DNA of 64,000 nucleotides from Actinokineospora diospyrosa (GTDB lineage Bacteria > Actinomycetota > Actinomycetes > Mycobacteriales > Pseudonocardiaceae). The translations under genes and the position numbers were made by a program. The DNA is taken from the NCBI RefSeq assembly GCF_024171925.1, contig NZ_JAMTCO010000009.1, forward strand, positions 276,705-340,704. The letters are read 5' to 3'. A model generated the notes under the pieces. It was given only the letters and a program-made list of their open reading frames with translations. It ran no database searches and had not been told where the DNA came from. Of the stretch, positions 1-10,218 are shown in pieces (the first letter of the stretch is position 1; the number at the start of each line of letters is the position of its first letter).

Positions 1-2
1 TG

Positions 3-1157
3 GTCGTATCCAGCTTCGGTAGCGGAGCCATGTCGCTAGCGGCGGGCGTGTGGGTGATGACGCTGACCGACAACAGTTCGTTGGCGGCGTTGGTCATGGT
101 GCTGTTGTGGGCGCCTACGCTGGCAGGGCCGTTCATCGGTGCGGCCATCGACCGGATCGGGCGTCACCGGGCTGTGCTGGTGGGGACCATGGCCGGCACC
201 GGGGCGCTCATGTTGACGCTGGTGGCCGTTCGCTCTGCGGCGTGGTTGTGGTTGCTGTTCACGGTCATGTTCATCTACGGCATCGCCTATGTGGCCATCT
301 TCGCCGCTGAGTCCGCCTTGCTTCCTCTGGTGGTACCGCCAACTCTGCTCGGCGACGTCAACGGGCTGCGGATGTCAGCGGCAGAGAGCACCAAGTTGAT
401 AGCGCCGCTGGTGGGCGCGGGCTTGTTCACCGCTTGGGGCGGGGGAGCGGTGGCACTGCTTGACGCTGTCAGTTTCGGTATCGCGGCCCTCTTGTGTCTC
501 CTCATGAAGCCGGTAAGAGCGGCGCCGGTGAAGCGGGAGCGGATCCGGGTGCGAGACGGTCTGCGCTACCTGGCTGAGATGGTCCACCTACGCCGGGTCG
601 TCGTCTCGGCTGGAGTTGCGCTTGTCTTGGCGGGCTTCGCGAGCACGATGACCTTCGCGCTTATCGACGAAGGGTTGGGGTTAGCGCCTGCGTTCGTTGG
701 TGTCTTGGCGGCGGTGCAGGGCACGGGGTCTGTGGTGTCCGGGCTCGTGGCTGGCGCTGTGTTGCGCCGACTCAGCCCGCTCGGGTTCGCTGCCATTGGG
801 CTTGCCTTGTTCGCCATTGGGGTCTTGCTGCGAATGACCAGCCTGTTGCCGCTCGTGCTTATAGGTTCTGTCGTGGGCGGGTTGGGGCTGCCCGCGCCGT
901 TGGTAGCCGCGACCACCACGATGCAGCTGGATAGCCCGCCCGAGCTCTTGGCGCGGATCACCGGCTCCGTGCAGTTGGTCATGTACGCCCCCAACGCGCT
1001 TGCTCAAGCGCTTGGCGCTGTCGTGGTCGGGTTCGTCGACTTCCGGGTTTCCCTTGCCGTTGTCGGTGTCGTGGGGCTGGTGGCGGCGGGTTGGGCGGCG
1101 TGGACCGTCCTGGGGAGCCGGGAAGACCGTTCGCGCGCGCCAGTGGTGAGTTCGTAG
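3..1157 (+). CDS. MFS transporter, 5' end cut by window
   Basis: The reading frame is open from base 3, and residues before the first in-window ATG (base 30) already fit a transporter, so the gene begins left of the window. The 384 visible residues form about ten hydrophobic segments typical of the major facilitator superfamily. A charged loop with DRIGRHRAV after the second visible segment matches the MFS signature loop (G-x-x-x-D-R-x-G-R-R). The protein should be a proton-driven efflux pump in the cytoplasmic membrane; the substrate cannot be told. The closest architecture is the family of small actinobacterial drug exporters that begin with a conserved SSFGSG-like segment. It ends about 105 bases before an unrelated secreted-protein gene, so no operon partner is visible in the window. 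Confidence 0.85.
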   Translation, partial: VVSSFGSGAMSLAAGVWVMTLTDNSSLAALVMVLLWAPTLAGPFIGAAIDRIGRHRAVLVGTMAGTGALMLTLVAVRSAAWLWLLFTVMFIYGIAYVAIFAAESALLPLVVPPTLLGDVNGLRMSAAESTKLIAPLVGAGLFTAWGGGAVALLDAVSFGIAALLCLLMKPVRAAPVKRERIRVRDGLRYLAEMVHLRRVVVSAGVALVLAGFASTMTFALIDEGLGLAPAFVGVLAAVQGTGSVVSGLVAGAVLRRLSPLGFAAIGLALFAIGVLLRMTSLLPLVLIGSVVGGLGLPAPLVAATTTMQLDSPPELLARITGSVQLVMYAPNALAQALGAVVVGFVDFRVSLAVVGVVGLVAAGWAAWTVLGSREDRSRAPVVSS

Positions 1158-1262
1158 CCCGGGTGGCCGAACTCCGCCAATGACGCTCAACGTGTGGGGC
1201 GGCGTAAGCGATCTTGGCGGTGGGACGACCGCGCCCGCGGTCGCCGACACGATGGGGAGACC

Positions 1263-2132
1263 ATGCGCAAGCTCAGATTTGCTGCCTTAGCCGCCCTCAC
1301 CGCGCTTACCCTGCCGGTCGCCCTTGCCGGTGTCGCGGCAGCGGGGACCACGGCCGCGGGAACCATCCGCGGTGACGTCAACGGGGATCGGATCGCTGAC
1401 CTGGTGACGCTTGGCCCTAACGGCAGTACCTCCGCCTGCACCATCAAGGTCGCCTACGGGCGCGCCAACGGGACCTTTGGCACGCCTGTCGAGTCCCGCT
1501 ACACCTCGCCGCAGGTGTCGGCGCCGTACTGTCCCGACCTGGCCGTGATCGTCGACCTGGGTGGCGACGGCACCAAGGAGATCGTCACCACCGGCTTCAG
1601 CTGGGGTGACGCGAGCAAGGCATTCTTGGTGCTGCGTAAGAACGCCAACAACAACACGATCCGCATAGTCACCACCTACCCCGGTTTGGCCTACCCGAGC
1701 ACCATCCGCACGGCCGACTTCACCGGCGACGGTCGCCAGGACATCTGGGTGTCTTCCGACCAGAGCGTGCGGCTTCGCTCGTTCACCAACACCGCCTCGG
1801 GTGGCATCGAGCCCGGTTCCATCGACGTGTGCTCCCGGCGCCCCATTCCGCAGCACGTGATCGCGGACTTCGACGGTGACGGTGGCCAGGACATCCTGCT
1901 GTCGCGCCAGTGCGGCTTCGCCTACACCACTGCCGAGTTGAACTTCGGCAACGGTAGGCCTGCCGTCACCTTCGCCCGTGACGACGAAGGCATCGCCCAG
2001 TACGAGGTCTACGCGAACGAGCAGAACGGCGACGAAGCGCTCGACGTCGGCGTCATCACCTCTGTGGATGGCACCACCACCATCCGCCGGTTCCACAACG
2101 ACGGCGCGGGCACTTTCTCCGAGGTGGCTTGA
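1263..2132 (+). CDS. Secreted FG-GAP/VCBS repeat protein, copy 1
   Basis: This 289-residue protein opens with a clear Sec signal peptide (MRKLRFAALAALTALTLPVA, then AxA sites near residue 30). The ATG at 1263 is chosen because GGGGAG precedes it and the signal peptide starts exactly there; a longer frame upstream has no such features. The mature part carries repeated calcium-binding-type loops (DVNGDRIAD, DLGGDGTKE, DFTGDGRQD, DFDGDGGQD) characteristic of FG-GAP/VCBS beta-propeller blades. Such proteins are exported and bind ligands or surfaces; no catalytic motif is seen. The next gene is a tandem paralogue starting one base after this stop, with matching loops in the same order. This indicates a local duplication and probably co-translation. 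Confidence 0.8.
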   Translation: MRKLRFAALAALTALTLPVALAGVAAAGTTAAGTIRGDVNGDRIADLVTLGPNGSTSACTIKVAYGRANGTFGTPVESRYTSPQVSAPYCPDLAVIVDLGGDGTKEIVTTGFSWGDASKAFLVLRKNANNNTIRIVTTYPGLAYPSTIRTADFTGDGRQDIWVSSDQSVRLRSFTNTASGGIEPGSIDVCSRRPIPQHVIADFDGDGGQDILLSRQCGFAYTTAELNFGNGRPAVTFARDDEGIAQYEVYANEQNGDEALDVGVITSVDGTTTIRRFHNDGAGTFSEVA

Positions 2133-2133
2133 G

Positions 2134-2976
2134 ATGGCAGGCATCCGCAAGCTCGCAGTAGTCGTCGCCGCTGTCCTAGTGGCCGCGTTCTTCCCCGCTA
2201 GCGCGGTGGCCGGGGGCAGTGAGCAACCGGTGATCGGTGACCTCACCGGCGATGGGCTGCCTGACCGCGTTACCTTCCGAACGGCGTGGGAGAACTACTG
2301 CGACATCACGGTGGAACTAGGCGCACCCGGCGGAGGCTACGACGGCGCCAACTACCACCGGTACGAGTCGCCCGTGGCATCAGAGCCGTACTGCCCCGAC
2401 ATGGGTGAGATCGTCGACCTCGGGGGTGACGGCACCAAGGAGATCGTCGCCACCAACTTCTGGGGCGGTGAGTACTCCCTGGTGGCGTTGCGCCCCAACG
2501 GATGGGGCGCGGACGTCCTCGGGGTCTACCGGGGTGTCAACTACCCCAACGCGATCCGGCAGGTCGACTTCACCGGCGACGGCCGCAAGGACGTCTGGCT
2601 CTACAGCGACCAGAGCTTCCGCATCCGCTCGTTCAACAACACCGCCGCAGGCGGGCTCGTGCAGGGTTCCGTGGACGAGTGCAGCGAAGGCTTGCCGCAG
2701 CACGTGTTCGCCGACTTCGACGGCGACGGCGGCCAAGACCTGCTCGCCGCGCTCAACTGCGGCACCCGCTCGGCGAAGTTGATCTTCGGTGGTACCCGCG
2801 CGCCGCTCGCCCTCGGGTCGATTTCCGGACCGGGGCCCCAGTTCCAGGTGTCGCTCGCCGACCACAACGGCGACCAGTACCCGGACCTGACAATCCTTGC
2901 GCCGCAACCGGACTACACTCGCGTTTCCGAGCGGTACGTCAACGACGGTAGTGGTGGTTTCACTCGACTGCCGTGA
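2134..2976 (+). CDS. Secreted FG-GAP/VCBS repeat protein, copy 2
   Basis: A 280-residue paralogue of the preceding gene. The ATG at 2134 lies one base after the upstream stop, with GAGGTGG inside the end of the first gene as ribosome site. The N-terminus (MAGIRKLAVVVAAVLVAAFF, then SAVAGG) is a Sec signal peptide. The mature region repeats the blade loops DLTGDGLPD, DLGGDGTKE, DFTGDGRKD, DFDGDGGQD and DHNGDQYPD. Segments such as EPYCPD and LPQHVFADFDGDGG align directly with copy 1, so the pair arose by tandem duplication. A fold of one beta-propeller with calcium loops is expected. The function is unknown; the ligand is likely outside the cell, and the galactose-oxidase-like gene downstream is also secreted. 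Confidence 0.8.
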   Translation: MAGIRKLAVVVAAVLVAAFFPASAVAGGSEQPVIGDLTGDGLPDRVTFRTAWENYCDITVELGAPGGGYDGANYHRYESPVASEPYCPDMGEIVDLGGDGTKEIVATNFWGGEYSLVALRPNGWGADVLGVYRGVNYPNAIRQVDFTGDGRKDVWLYSDQSFRIRSFNNTAAGGLVQGSVDECSEGLPQHVFADFDGDGGQDLLAALNCGTRSAKLIFGGTRAPLALGSISGPGPQFQVSLADHNGDQYPDLTILAPQPDYTRVSERYVNDGSGGFTRLP

Positions 2977-2990
2977 CATTGCGCTGATCG

Positions 2991-3022
2991 CCGCTGCCCC
3001 TGCCGACAGGTGGGGGCAGCGG
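2991..3022 (+). terminator. Stem-loop after FG-GAP gene pair
   Basis: CCGCTGCCCC (2991-3000) and GGGGCAGCGG (3013-3022) form a perfect 10-bp stem with a 12-base loop, 14 bases after the stop of copy 2. There is no T-tract, as is usual for actinobacterial terminators. Confidence 0.65.
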
Positions 3023-3079
3023 CCCGGTGAGGTGGATCTCATCGGGTAACGAACCCCGCCCGCGAGCGAAGCGACGATC

Positions 3080-6000
3080 ATGCGAGTCGGACGGCTTGTC
3101 GTGGCGTTGGCAGTCGGGGTTGTTTCCACCCCTTACCTTATGCAGGCATTGGACCATCAACCTGAAGAACACTCGGCAGACCACATGCACGTTGTGGCCA
3201 ACGCCGAGGCGCTCATCCCCACCGCGACAGAGCTACCGCGCGACGGTTGGGAAGCGACAGCGAGCACAGAGGAGACCTCGGGCGAGAACGGTCGCGCTTC
3301 GAACGTCCTCGACGGAGACCCTGGCACCTTCTGGCACAGCCAGTGGACAACGGCGGTCCCGCTACCTCAGTCGATCACCATCGACACCCGGGCTACCCAA
3401 CGTGTGTCGGGTGTCGTCTATACACCGCGCCCCGGTGGGGGTAACGGCACTATCGGACGTTACGAGATTCGCCTCAGCCTTGATGGCACCACGTGGGGCA
3501 CCCCTGTCGCCGCCGGTACCGCTGCCGACGACCCGACCGTGAAGACGTTCAGCTTCGCTGTTAGCGGCGCCCGGTTCGTGCAGCTGACTGCACTAACCGA
3601 GGCAGGCAACCGAGGCTCGTGGGCTAGCGCCGCCGAGATCGGCATCTTGGGTGACCCGGGCGCTCCCGCTCAGACGGTTCCGCTACCGCGCACCGGATGG
3701 ACTGCCACCGCGAGCGACCAAGAGACGACCAACGAGAACGGCGTCGCTGCCAACGCGCTTGACGGTAACCCGGCCACCTACTGGCACAGTCGCTATGACG
3801 TGCTGGCCCCGTTGCCGCACAGCATCACCATCGACCTCAAGCAGCCGACTGTCCTCAACGGACTTGTATACCGGTCTCGCCCCGAGCCGACCCGCAACGG
3901 CAACATCGGCGAGTACCGGATCGCGGTCTCGACTGACGGCATCACCTTCGGCGCCCCGGTGTCGTCAGGGCGATGGGCAGACGACGCCTCGCTTAAGCAC
4001 GCCCTCTTCGCGGGGCCAGTCACCGCTCGCTACGTGCGGTTGACAGCTCTAACCGAGTCCGGCAACCGCGGCGTGTGGTCCAACGCCGCCGAGATCGATC
4101 TCCTGGGCACGCCTACGAAGGTCGACCCGCCGCTGTCGCGCACCGGATGGGTGGCCACCGCTTCCACCACGGCGGCAGGACACCCTGCCGGTGACGCGGT
4201 GGACAACCGCCACACCACCTACTGGCAGAGCGCGAGCGCGGGCTCTCAGACGTTCACCGTCGACCTGCAGCGCGAGCAGAAGGTCTCCGCGATCGTGGTG
4301 ACACCCGGTCCCGCTACCCGGATCACCAGCTATGCCGTGGCCCTGAGCACGAACGGCTCCACTTTCGGATCCCCGGTCGCGCAAGGGACCTGGGCGACCG
4401 ACGGCAGCCCCAAGTCGGCCCAGTTCACCGGCAACGCCCGCTACATCCGACTTACCGTGCAAGGCGCCTCCATCACCGAGTTCTACGCCTATGGGCCTTC
4501 CACCGCCCCAGGTTCGGTGGCACCACTACCGCGCACCGGTTGGACTGCCGTGGCCAGTGACGAGGAGACGGCAAGCGAGAACGGCAGCGCCACCAACGTT
4601 CTCGATGGCAGCGACCGCACCATCTGGCACTCCCGCTACTCGACGACCACGCCTCTCCCGCACTGGATCACCCTTGACATGAGGGCAGCACAAACGGTCG
4701 CGGGTATCTCCGTGCGCCCCCGAGGCGATGGGGGCAATGGCAACATCGGCCAGTACCGCGTTCAGGTCAGCAGCGACGGCACTACCTTCGGCCCCGCGCT
4801 GGCTGAAGGCTCTTGGCCTGACAGCTCCAACGTGCAGACTGCCCTGTTGGACGTACCGGTCACCGCGCGCTACGTCCGGCTGACAGCGCTAACTGAGGCG
4901 GGCAACCGAGGCCCGTGGACCACCGCCTCGGAGATCAACGTGCTCACCCCCGCGGCCGCGCCCGACGCGAGCGTGCTCGGCTCGTGGGGACCGATGATCG
5001 GGTTCCCGCTGGTCCCGGTCGCCTCCGCGCTGCTGCCGAACAACAAGCTGCTCACGTGGTCCGCTTACGCTGCCGACACGTTCGGCGGCAGCAACGGCTA
5101 CACCCAGACCGCGATCTACGACCTCACCACCGGCCAGGTCACCCAGCGCCGCATCGACAACACCGGCCATGACATGTTCTGCCCAGGTACGTCTACCTTG
5201 CCCGACGGACGCATCCTGGTGACCGGTGGCAGCAACGCCGACAAGGCGAGCATCTACAACCCCTACACCGATACCTGGACCGCGGCCGCCCCCATGCGCG
5301 TCGCGCGGGGCTACCAGGGGCAGACCACCCTGGCCAGCGGTGAGGCGTTCACCGTCGGTGGTTCATGGAGCGGGGGCGAGGGCGGCAAGCTCGCCGAGGT
5401 CTACTCGCCCGCCACGAACACCTGGCGCACACTGCCCGGGGTCCCCGCGGACCCATTCCTCACCGCTGACCCGCGAGGGCCCTATCGCGCCGACAACCAC
5501 ACATGGCTCTTCGCGGCCTCGGGTGGGCGTCTCTTCCACGCGGGACCCAGTAAGCAGATGCACTGGATCACCACCGCGGGCAACGGCACCGTGACAAATG
5601 CCGGGCTACGCGGCGACAGTGCCGACGCGATGAACGGCAACGCGATCCTCTACGACATCGGCAAGATCCTGACCGTCGGTGGCGCTACCGCCTACCAGGA
5701 CGTCGAAGCCACCACCCGCGCCTACACCGTCGACATCAACGGTTCGAGCCCGGTAGTCACAAGAGTCGGTGACATGGCTCTAGGCCGTGCCTTCGCCAAC
5801 AGTGTCGTGCTCCCCGACGGCAAGGTAGTTGTCATCGGTGGCCAGCAGCGGCCCGTGCCGTTCAGCGACCAGACAGCCGTGCTGACACCAGAGCTGTGGA
5901 ACCCGGCCACGGGCACGTTCACCGCGCTAGCCCAGGTGGCGGTACCTCGCACCTACCACAGCGTGGCCAACCTGCTCCCCGACGGCCGCGTCTTCTCCGG

Positions 6001-6385
6001 CGGTGGCGGACTCTGCGGCAACTGCGCCACCAACCACTTCGACGGTCAGATCCTCACCCCGCCCTACCTGCTCAACGCGGACGGATCCCCCCGCCCGCGA
6101 CCGGCCATCACCACGGCCCCGACCACAGCGGCCAACGGCGCCTCCATCCGCGTCGACACCGACCGCACTGTGACCCGCTTCGCGCTGGTCCGCACAAGTT
6201 CGGCCACCCACTCGGTCGACAACGACCAACGCCGGGTACCGATCACCCCGGTCAGCGTTGGCACTAACGCTTACCAACTCACCATCCCGGCCGACCGCGG
6301 CATTGCGCTGCCTGGGCACTACCTCCTGTTCGCGCTAGACGCGGCAGGCGTGCCTAGCATCGCTACCACCATTCGCATCGGCTAG
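3080..6385 (+). CDS. Galactose-oxidase-like copper radical oxidase with four discoidin/CBM32-like domains
   Basis: 1101 residues. After a short hydrophobic N-terminus (export signal or anchor, residues 1-25) come four F5/8-type-C (CBM32-like) domains at about 52-192, 201-344, 352-473 and 482-623; the third is the most diverged. Residues 634-980 are a kelch propeller, and about 985-1101 an Ig-like C-terminal domain, as in fungal galactose oxidase. By spacing to the Fusarium enzyme the whole radical site is kept: Cys701 (HDMFCPG) and Tyr745 (ARGYQG) for the thioether cofactor, Trp763 (GGSWSGG) stacked on it, and copper ligands Tyr745, Tyr959-His960 (RTYHS) and His1044 (ATHSV). The enzyme should oxidise a primary alcohol, probably on a sugar, to an aldehyde with O2 giving H2O2, outside the cell. 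Substrate specificity is not known. Three extra binding domains compared with the fungal enzyme suggest polysaccharide targeting. Confidence 0.92.
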   Translation: MRVGRLVVALAVGVVSTPYLMQALDHQPEEHSADHMHVVANAEALIPTATELPRDGWEATASTEETSGENGRASNVLDGDPGTFWHSQWTTAVPLPQSITIDTRATQRVSGVVYTPRPGGGNGTIGRYEIRLSLDGTTWGTPVAAGTAADDPTVKTFSFAVSGARFVQLTALTEAGNRGSWASAAEIGILGDPGAPAQTVPLPRTGWTATASDQETTNENGVAANALDGNPATYWHSRYDVLAPLPHSITIDLKQPTVLNGLVYRSRPEPTRNGNIGEYRIAVSTDGITFGAPVSSGRWADDASLKHALFAGPVTARYVRLTALTESGNRGVWSNAAEIDLLGTPTKVDPPLSRTGWVATASTTAAGHPAGDAVDNRHTTYWQSASAGSQTFTVDLQREQKVSAIVVTPGPATRITSYAVALSTNGSTFGSPVAQGTWATDGSPKSAQFTGNARYIRLTVQGASITEFYAYGPSTAPGSVAPLPRTGWTAVASDEETASENGSATNVLDGSDRTIWHSRYSTTTPLPHWITLDMRAAQTVAGISVRPRGDGGNGNIGQYRVQVSSDGTTFGPALAEGSWPDSSNVQTALLDVPVTARYVRLTALTEAGNRGPWTTASEINVLTPAAAPDASVLGSWGPMIGFPLVPVASALLPNNKLLTWSAYAADTFGGSNGYTQTAIYDLTTGQVTQRRIDNTGHDMFCPGTSTLPDGRILVTGGSNADKASIYNPYTDTWTAAAPMRVARGYQGQTTLASGEAFTVGGSWSGGEGGKLAEVYSPATNTWRTLPGVPADPFLTADPRGPYRADNHTWLFAASGGRLFHAGPSKQMHWITTAGNGTVTNAGLRGDSADAMNGNAILYDIGKILTVGGATAYQDVEATTRAYTVDINGSSPVVTRVGDMALGRAFANSVVLPDGKVVVIGGQQRPVPFSDQTAVLTPELWNPATGTFTALAQVAVPRTYHSVANLLPDGRVFSGGGGLCGNCATNHFDGQILTPPYLLNADGSPRPRPAITTAPTTAANGASIRVDTDRTVTRFALVRTSSATHSVDNDQRRVPITPVSVGTNAYQLTIPADRGIALPGHYLLFALDAAGVPSIATTIRIG

Positions 6386-6410
6386 GCCGTTAGACGCTTA
6401 TAGGCAGGCC

Positions 6411-6469
6411 AGCGAGGCACGGTCGCGCGGACAGATGACACTGTCTTGTCCGCGAGGCCGTGCCTCGCT
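6411..6469 (+). terminator. Long stem-loop between oxidase and sigma factor
   Basis: AGCGAGGCACGG (6411-6422) pairs perfectly with CCGTGCCTCGCT (6458-6469), and the arms continue inward with few mismatches for more than 20 bp in total. It sits 25 bases past the oxidase stop and is most simply its transcription terminator. No T-run follows. A TTG at 6446 lies inside this stem and is therefore unlikely to be a translation start. Confidence 0.65.
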
Positions 6470-6562
6470 GTTGTGGAACCAACCCACGACGGCCGGTGTA
6501 GGTGCGGTACGGGCTCAACAACGTCGAGGGTTGGGGGCGTCACGGACGAGGACGGGCAATTA

Positions 6563-7108
6563 GTGTCGCGAACGTGCGCCGGGGACCTGGGCGCGTTCGC
6601 CGACCTCGTGCGCCGCCACCACTCGGCGGCGCACCGGCTGGCCCTGGTCTCCGGGGCCGGGAACGACGCGGACGACGTCGTGCAGGAGGCGTTCGTCCGC
6701 GCGTTCAACGCGCTGTCGGGCTTCCGCCCGGGTGCCGCGTTCCGGCCGTGGCTGCTGCGCATCGTCGTCAACCTGACCCGCAACTCCTACCGGTCCCGGA
6801 TCCGCCGGGCGGGCCTGGTGCTGCGGGCGGCGGAACTGCGCGAGCACCTCGACGGCGTGGACGGGGCCGACCCGCAGGGCATGGCGCTGGTCGCCGAACG
6901 CGACCGGCGGCTGTGGGCGATGCTGCGCTCGCTGCCGGACAAGGACCGGCAGGTGCTCGGCTGCCGCTACCTGCTCGACCTGTCCGAGACCGAGACCGCC
7001 GAGGTCCTCGGCTGGCCCAGGGGCTCGGTCAAGTCGCGCACGTCGCGGGCGTTGACCCGGTTGCGCGCACTGGCGGAACCGGAACTGGCGGGGGAGCGGC
7101 ATGGGTGA
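6563..7108 (+). CDS. ECF-type RNA polymerase sigma factor
   Basis: 181 residues from the GTG at 6563. Region 2 is clear (GAFADLVRRHHSAAHRLAL, then DDVVQEAFVRAFNAL with the conserved D-x-x-Q core contact), followed by FRPWLLRIVVNLTRNSYRSR. Region 4 includes LPDKDRQVLGCRYLLDLSETETAEVLGWPRGSVKSRTSRALTRL in two blocks, a helix-turn-helix for the -35 element. It is a group 4 sigma factor without region 3. The start is uncertain: the family pattern (DEDGQLV) extends upstream of 6563, and a GTG at 6473 would add 30 residues, but no better ribosome site is seen there. It overlaps the next gene by 8 bases, which points to its regulator. The stimulus is unknown. Confidence 0.88.
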   Translation: MSRTCAGDLGAFADLVRRHHSAAHRLALVSGAGNDADDVVQEAFVRAFNALSGFRPGAAFRPWLLRIVVNLTRNSYRSRIRRAGLVLRAAELREHLDGVDGADPQGMALVAERDRRLWAMLRSLPDKDRQVLGCRYLLDLSETETAEVLGWPRGSVKSRTSRALTRLRALAEPELAGERHG

Positions 7109-7829
7109 GCACGAGGAGCCTGCACTGGCTCGCGAACTGGTGGACCTCGGCCGCGCCATGGACCGGCAGCCGTCCGCCCGCACCGTGGCGACCATAGTGG
7201 CCCGAGCCGTCGAGCAAGCGCCACCGCGCAGGCCGCGGGCCAAGATCCTGCTGGCCGCCGCGTCCGTGGCCGCCGTGCTCGCGTTGAGCGTGCACGCCGA
7301 GTCCCTGCTGCGCGACACCGCGGCGGACGTGACCACCTCGGCCGAGACCGGCATCGGCGACTGCTCCGCGTGGGCGTCGATGGACGTGGTCCCGCTCGCC
7401 AAGTTGAACCTGGACACCGGCTGGGACCCGCCGTCGTCGGTGGGCATGTGGAGCGCGCAGCAGTACTTCACCCGCAACACCGCGTCCACCAACATCGCCG
7501 CGATGGTGCACTACACCCGGGGCGCGGACATGGTCAGCCTCGAGCGCTACCCGCCGCACATGCGCATCGACCTCAAACCCGCCAACGTGGGCGAGGTGGC
7601 GGAGACCCACGTCGGCGCGTACGCGGGTCAGTGGGCCCGCGCCCGGCTGGGCGGCTACTACCGGGTCACCACCGTGCTGCAGGGCTCCGACGGCCAGGAG
7701 GGCGACCGGATCGCGGTCATCTGCGACGGCAGCAGGCTCACCTGGACCGACCGCGACGGCAGCAGCTACTCGCTGTCCGGGTCGGTCAGCGAGGAAGCCC
7801 TGCTCGCGATGGCCGAGTCCCTGCCCTGA
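7101..7829 (+). CDS. Probable membrane anti-sigma factor paired with the ECF sigma
   Basis: 242 residues. The ATG at 7101 lies inside the end of the sigma gene, with GGGGGAGCGG as ribosome site, so the two are co-translated. A cytoplasmic N-terminal segment (1-48) is followed by one membrane helix at about 49-66 (ILLAAASVAAVLALSV) and an exported C-terminal domain of about 175 residues. The sigma-binding part lacks the zinc motif H-x3-C-x2-C, so it would be a non-zinc anti-sigma. The outer domain has two cysteines (GDCSAW and VICDGS) that could form a disulfide. Function rests on position and topology; no family is recognised for the outer domain. Confidence 0.6.
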   Translation: MGEHEEPALARELVDLGRAMDRQPSARTVATIVARAVEQAPPRRPRAKILLAAASVAAVLALSVHAESLLRDTAADVTTSAETGIGDCSAWASMDVVPLAKLNLDTGWDPPSSVGMWSAQQYFTRNTASTNIAAMVHYTRGADMVSLERYPPHMRIDLKPANVGEVAETHVGAYAGQWARARLGGYYRVTTVLQGSDGQEGDRIAVICDGSRLTWTDRDGSSYSLSGSVSEEALLAMAESLP

Positions 7830-7870
7830 CCTGGGGGTTGGCGGGCGGTCTGCCCACTGCCCCGCCAAAG

Positions 7871-7909
7871 CCGGGGCCGCGTCCGAGGGGGAGTCGGGCG
7901 CGGCCCCGG
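7871..7909 (+). terminator. Terminator after sigma/anti-sigma pair
   Basis: CCGGGGCCGCG (7871-7881) and CGCGGCCCCGG (7899-7909) form a perfect 11-bp GC stem with a 17-base loop, 41 bases after the stop. A short CATTTCCCCCC follows. Confidence 0.7.
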
Positions 7910-8285
7910 GCATTTCCCCCCACCGGCTCCGACCTGGTCAGCGCGATCTGGCCAGCACAGTCCGGTCAGCGCGGTCCATTCATCACAGTCTGTTATCACG
8001 GTTTCGAGTTTTGGACTTCTGCTTGTGTAATCGGCTATCTAGATAATGGGCATTGGTGAGTCGGCTGGCGACTCCGGGGAAGTGGGCCGCTCGCGGTCGA
8101 AGGGCAGCGCGGGAGAGGGGTGTCCGAGCGGGGACGTGGTGGAGCGGGTGGTGGCGTGCGCGGGTGAGCAGGGGTGGGAGAGCTGTGCCACACGGGGGTG
8201 CCGAGGGGCGGAACGGCCACGGGGCGCGGCGGGTTTCGCTACGATGCCCGCGCTGTTTTCCGAGACCGGACGAGAGGTTCCCCCC
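7910..8285 (+). other. Upstream region of htpG
   Basis: About 375 bases without a convincing gene. The segment around 7975-8046 is AT-richer than its surroundings (TTATCACGGTTTCGAG, CTATCTAGATAATGG) and is the likely promoter area. I see no CIRCE element (TTAGCACTC-N9-GAGTGCTAA) and no HAIR site (CTTGAGT-N7-ACTCAAG), so the usual heat-shock repressors HrcA and HspR are not indicated. An open frame from 8046 runs into htpG but its translation has no htpG similarity before 8286. Confidence 0.5.
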
Positions 8286-10151
<1,866 letters not shown>

Positions 10152-10172
10152 GCGCCTAGCCCTAAGAGGACC

Positions 10173-10218
10173 GCAGCCCACCGGGACACCGCGAGGAAGC
10201 GGTCGTACGGTGGGCTGC
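10173..10218 (+). terminator. Terminator after htpG
   Basis: GCAGCCCACC (10173-10182) and GGTGGGCTGC (10209-10218) form a perfect 10-bp stem with a 26-base loop, 21 bases past the htpG stop. It overlaps the earliest possible start of the next gene, so that gene may begin slightly further right. Confidence 0.55.

Noticed and set aside
6446-6562. Upstream TTG start for the ECF sigma factor
   Set aside because: It lies inside the strong stem-loop of the oxidase terminator and lacks a ribosome site; the extra residues (CRCGTGSTTS) do not look like a sigma N-terminus.
7910-8285. CIRCE or HAIR heat-shock operator upstream of htpG
   Set aside because: Neither TTAGCACTC-N9-GAGTGCTAA nor CTTGAGT-N7-ACTCAAG is present.
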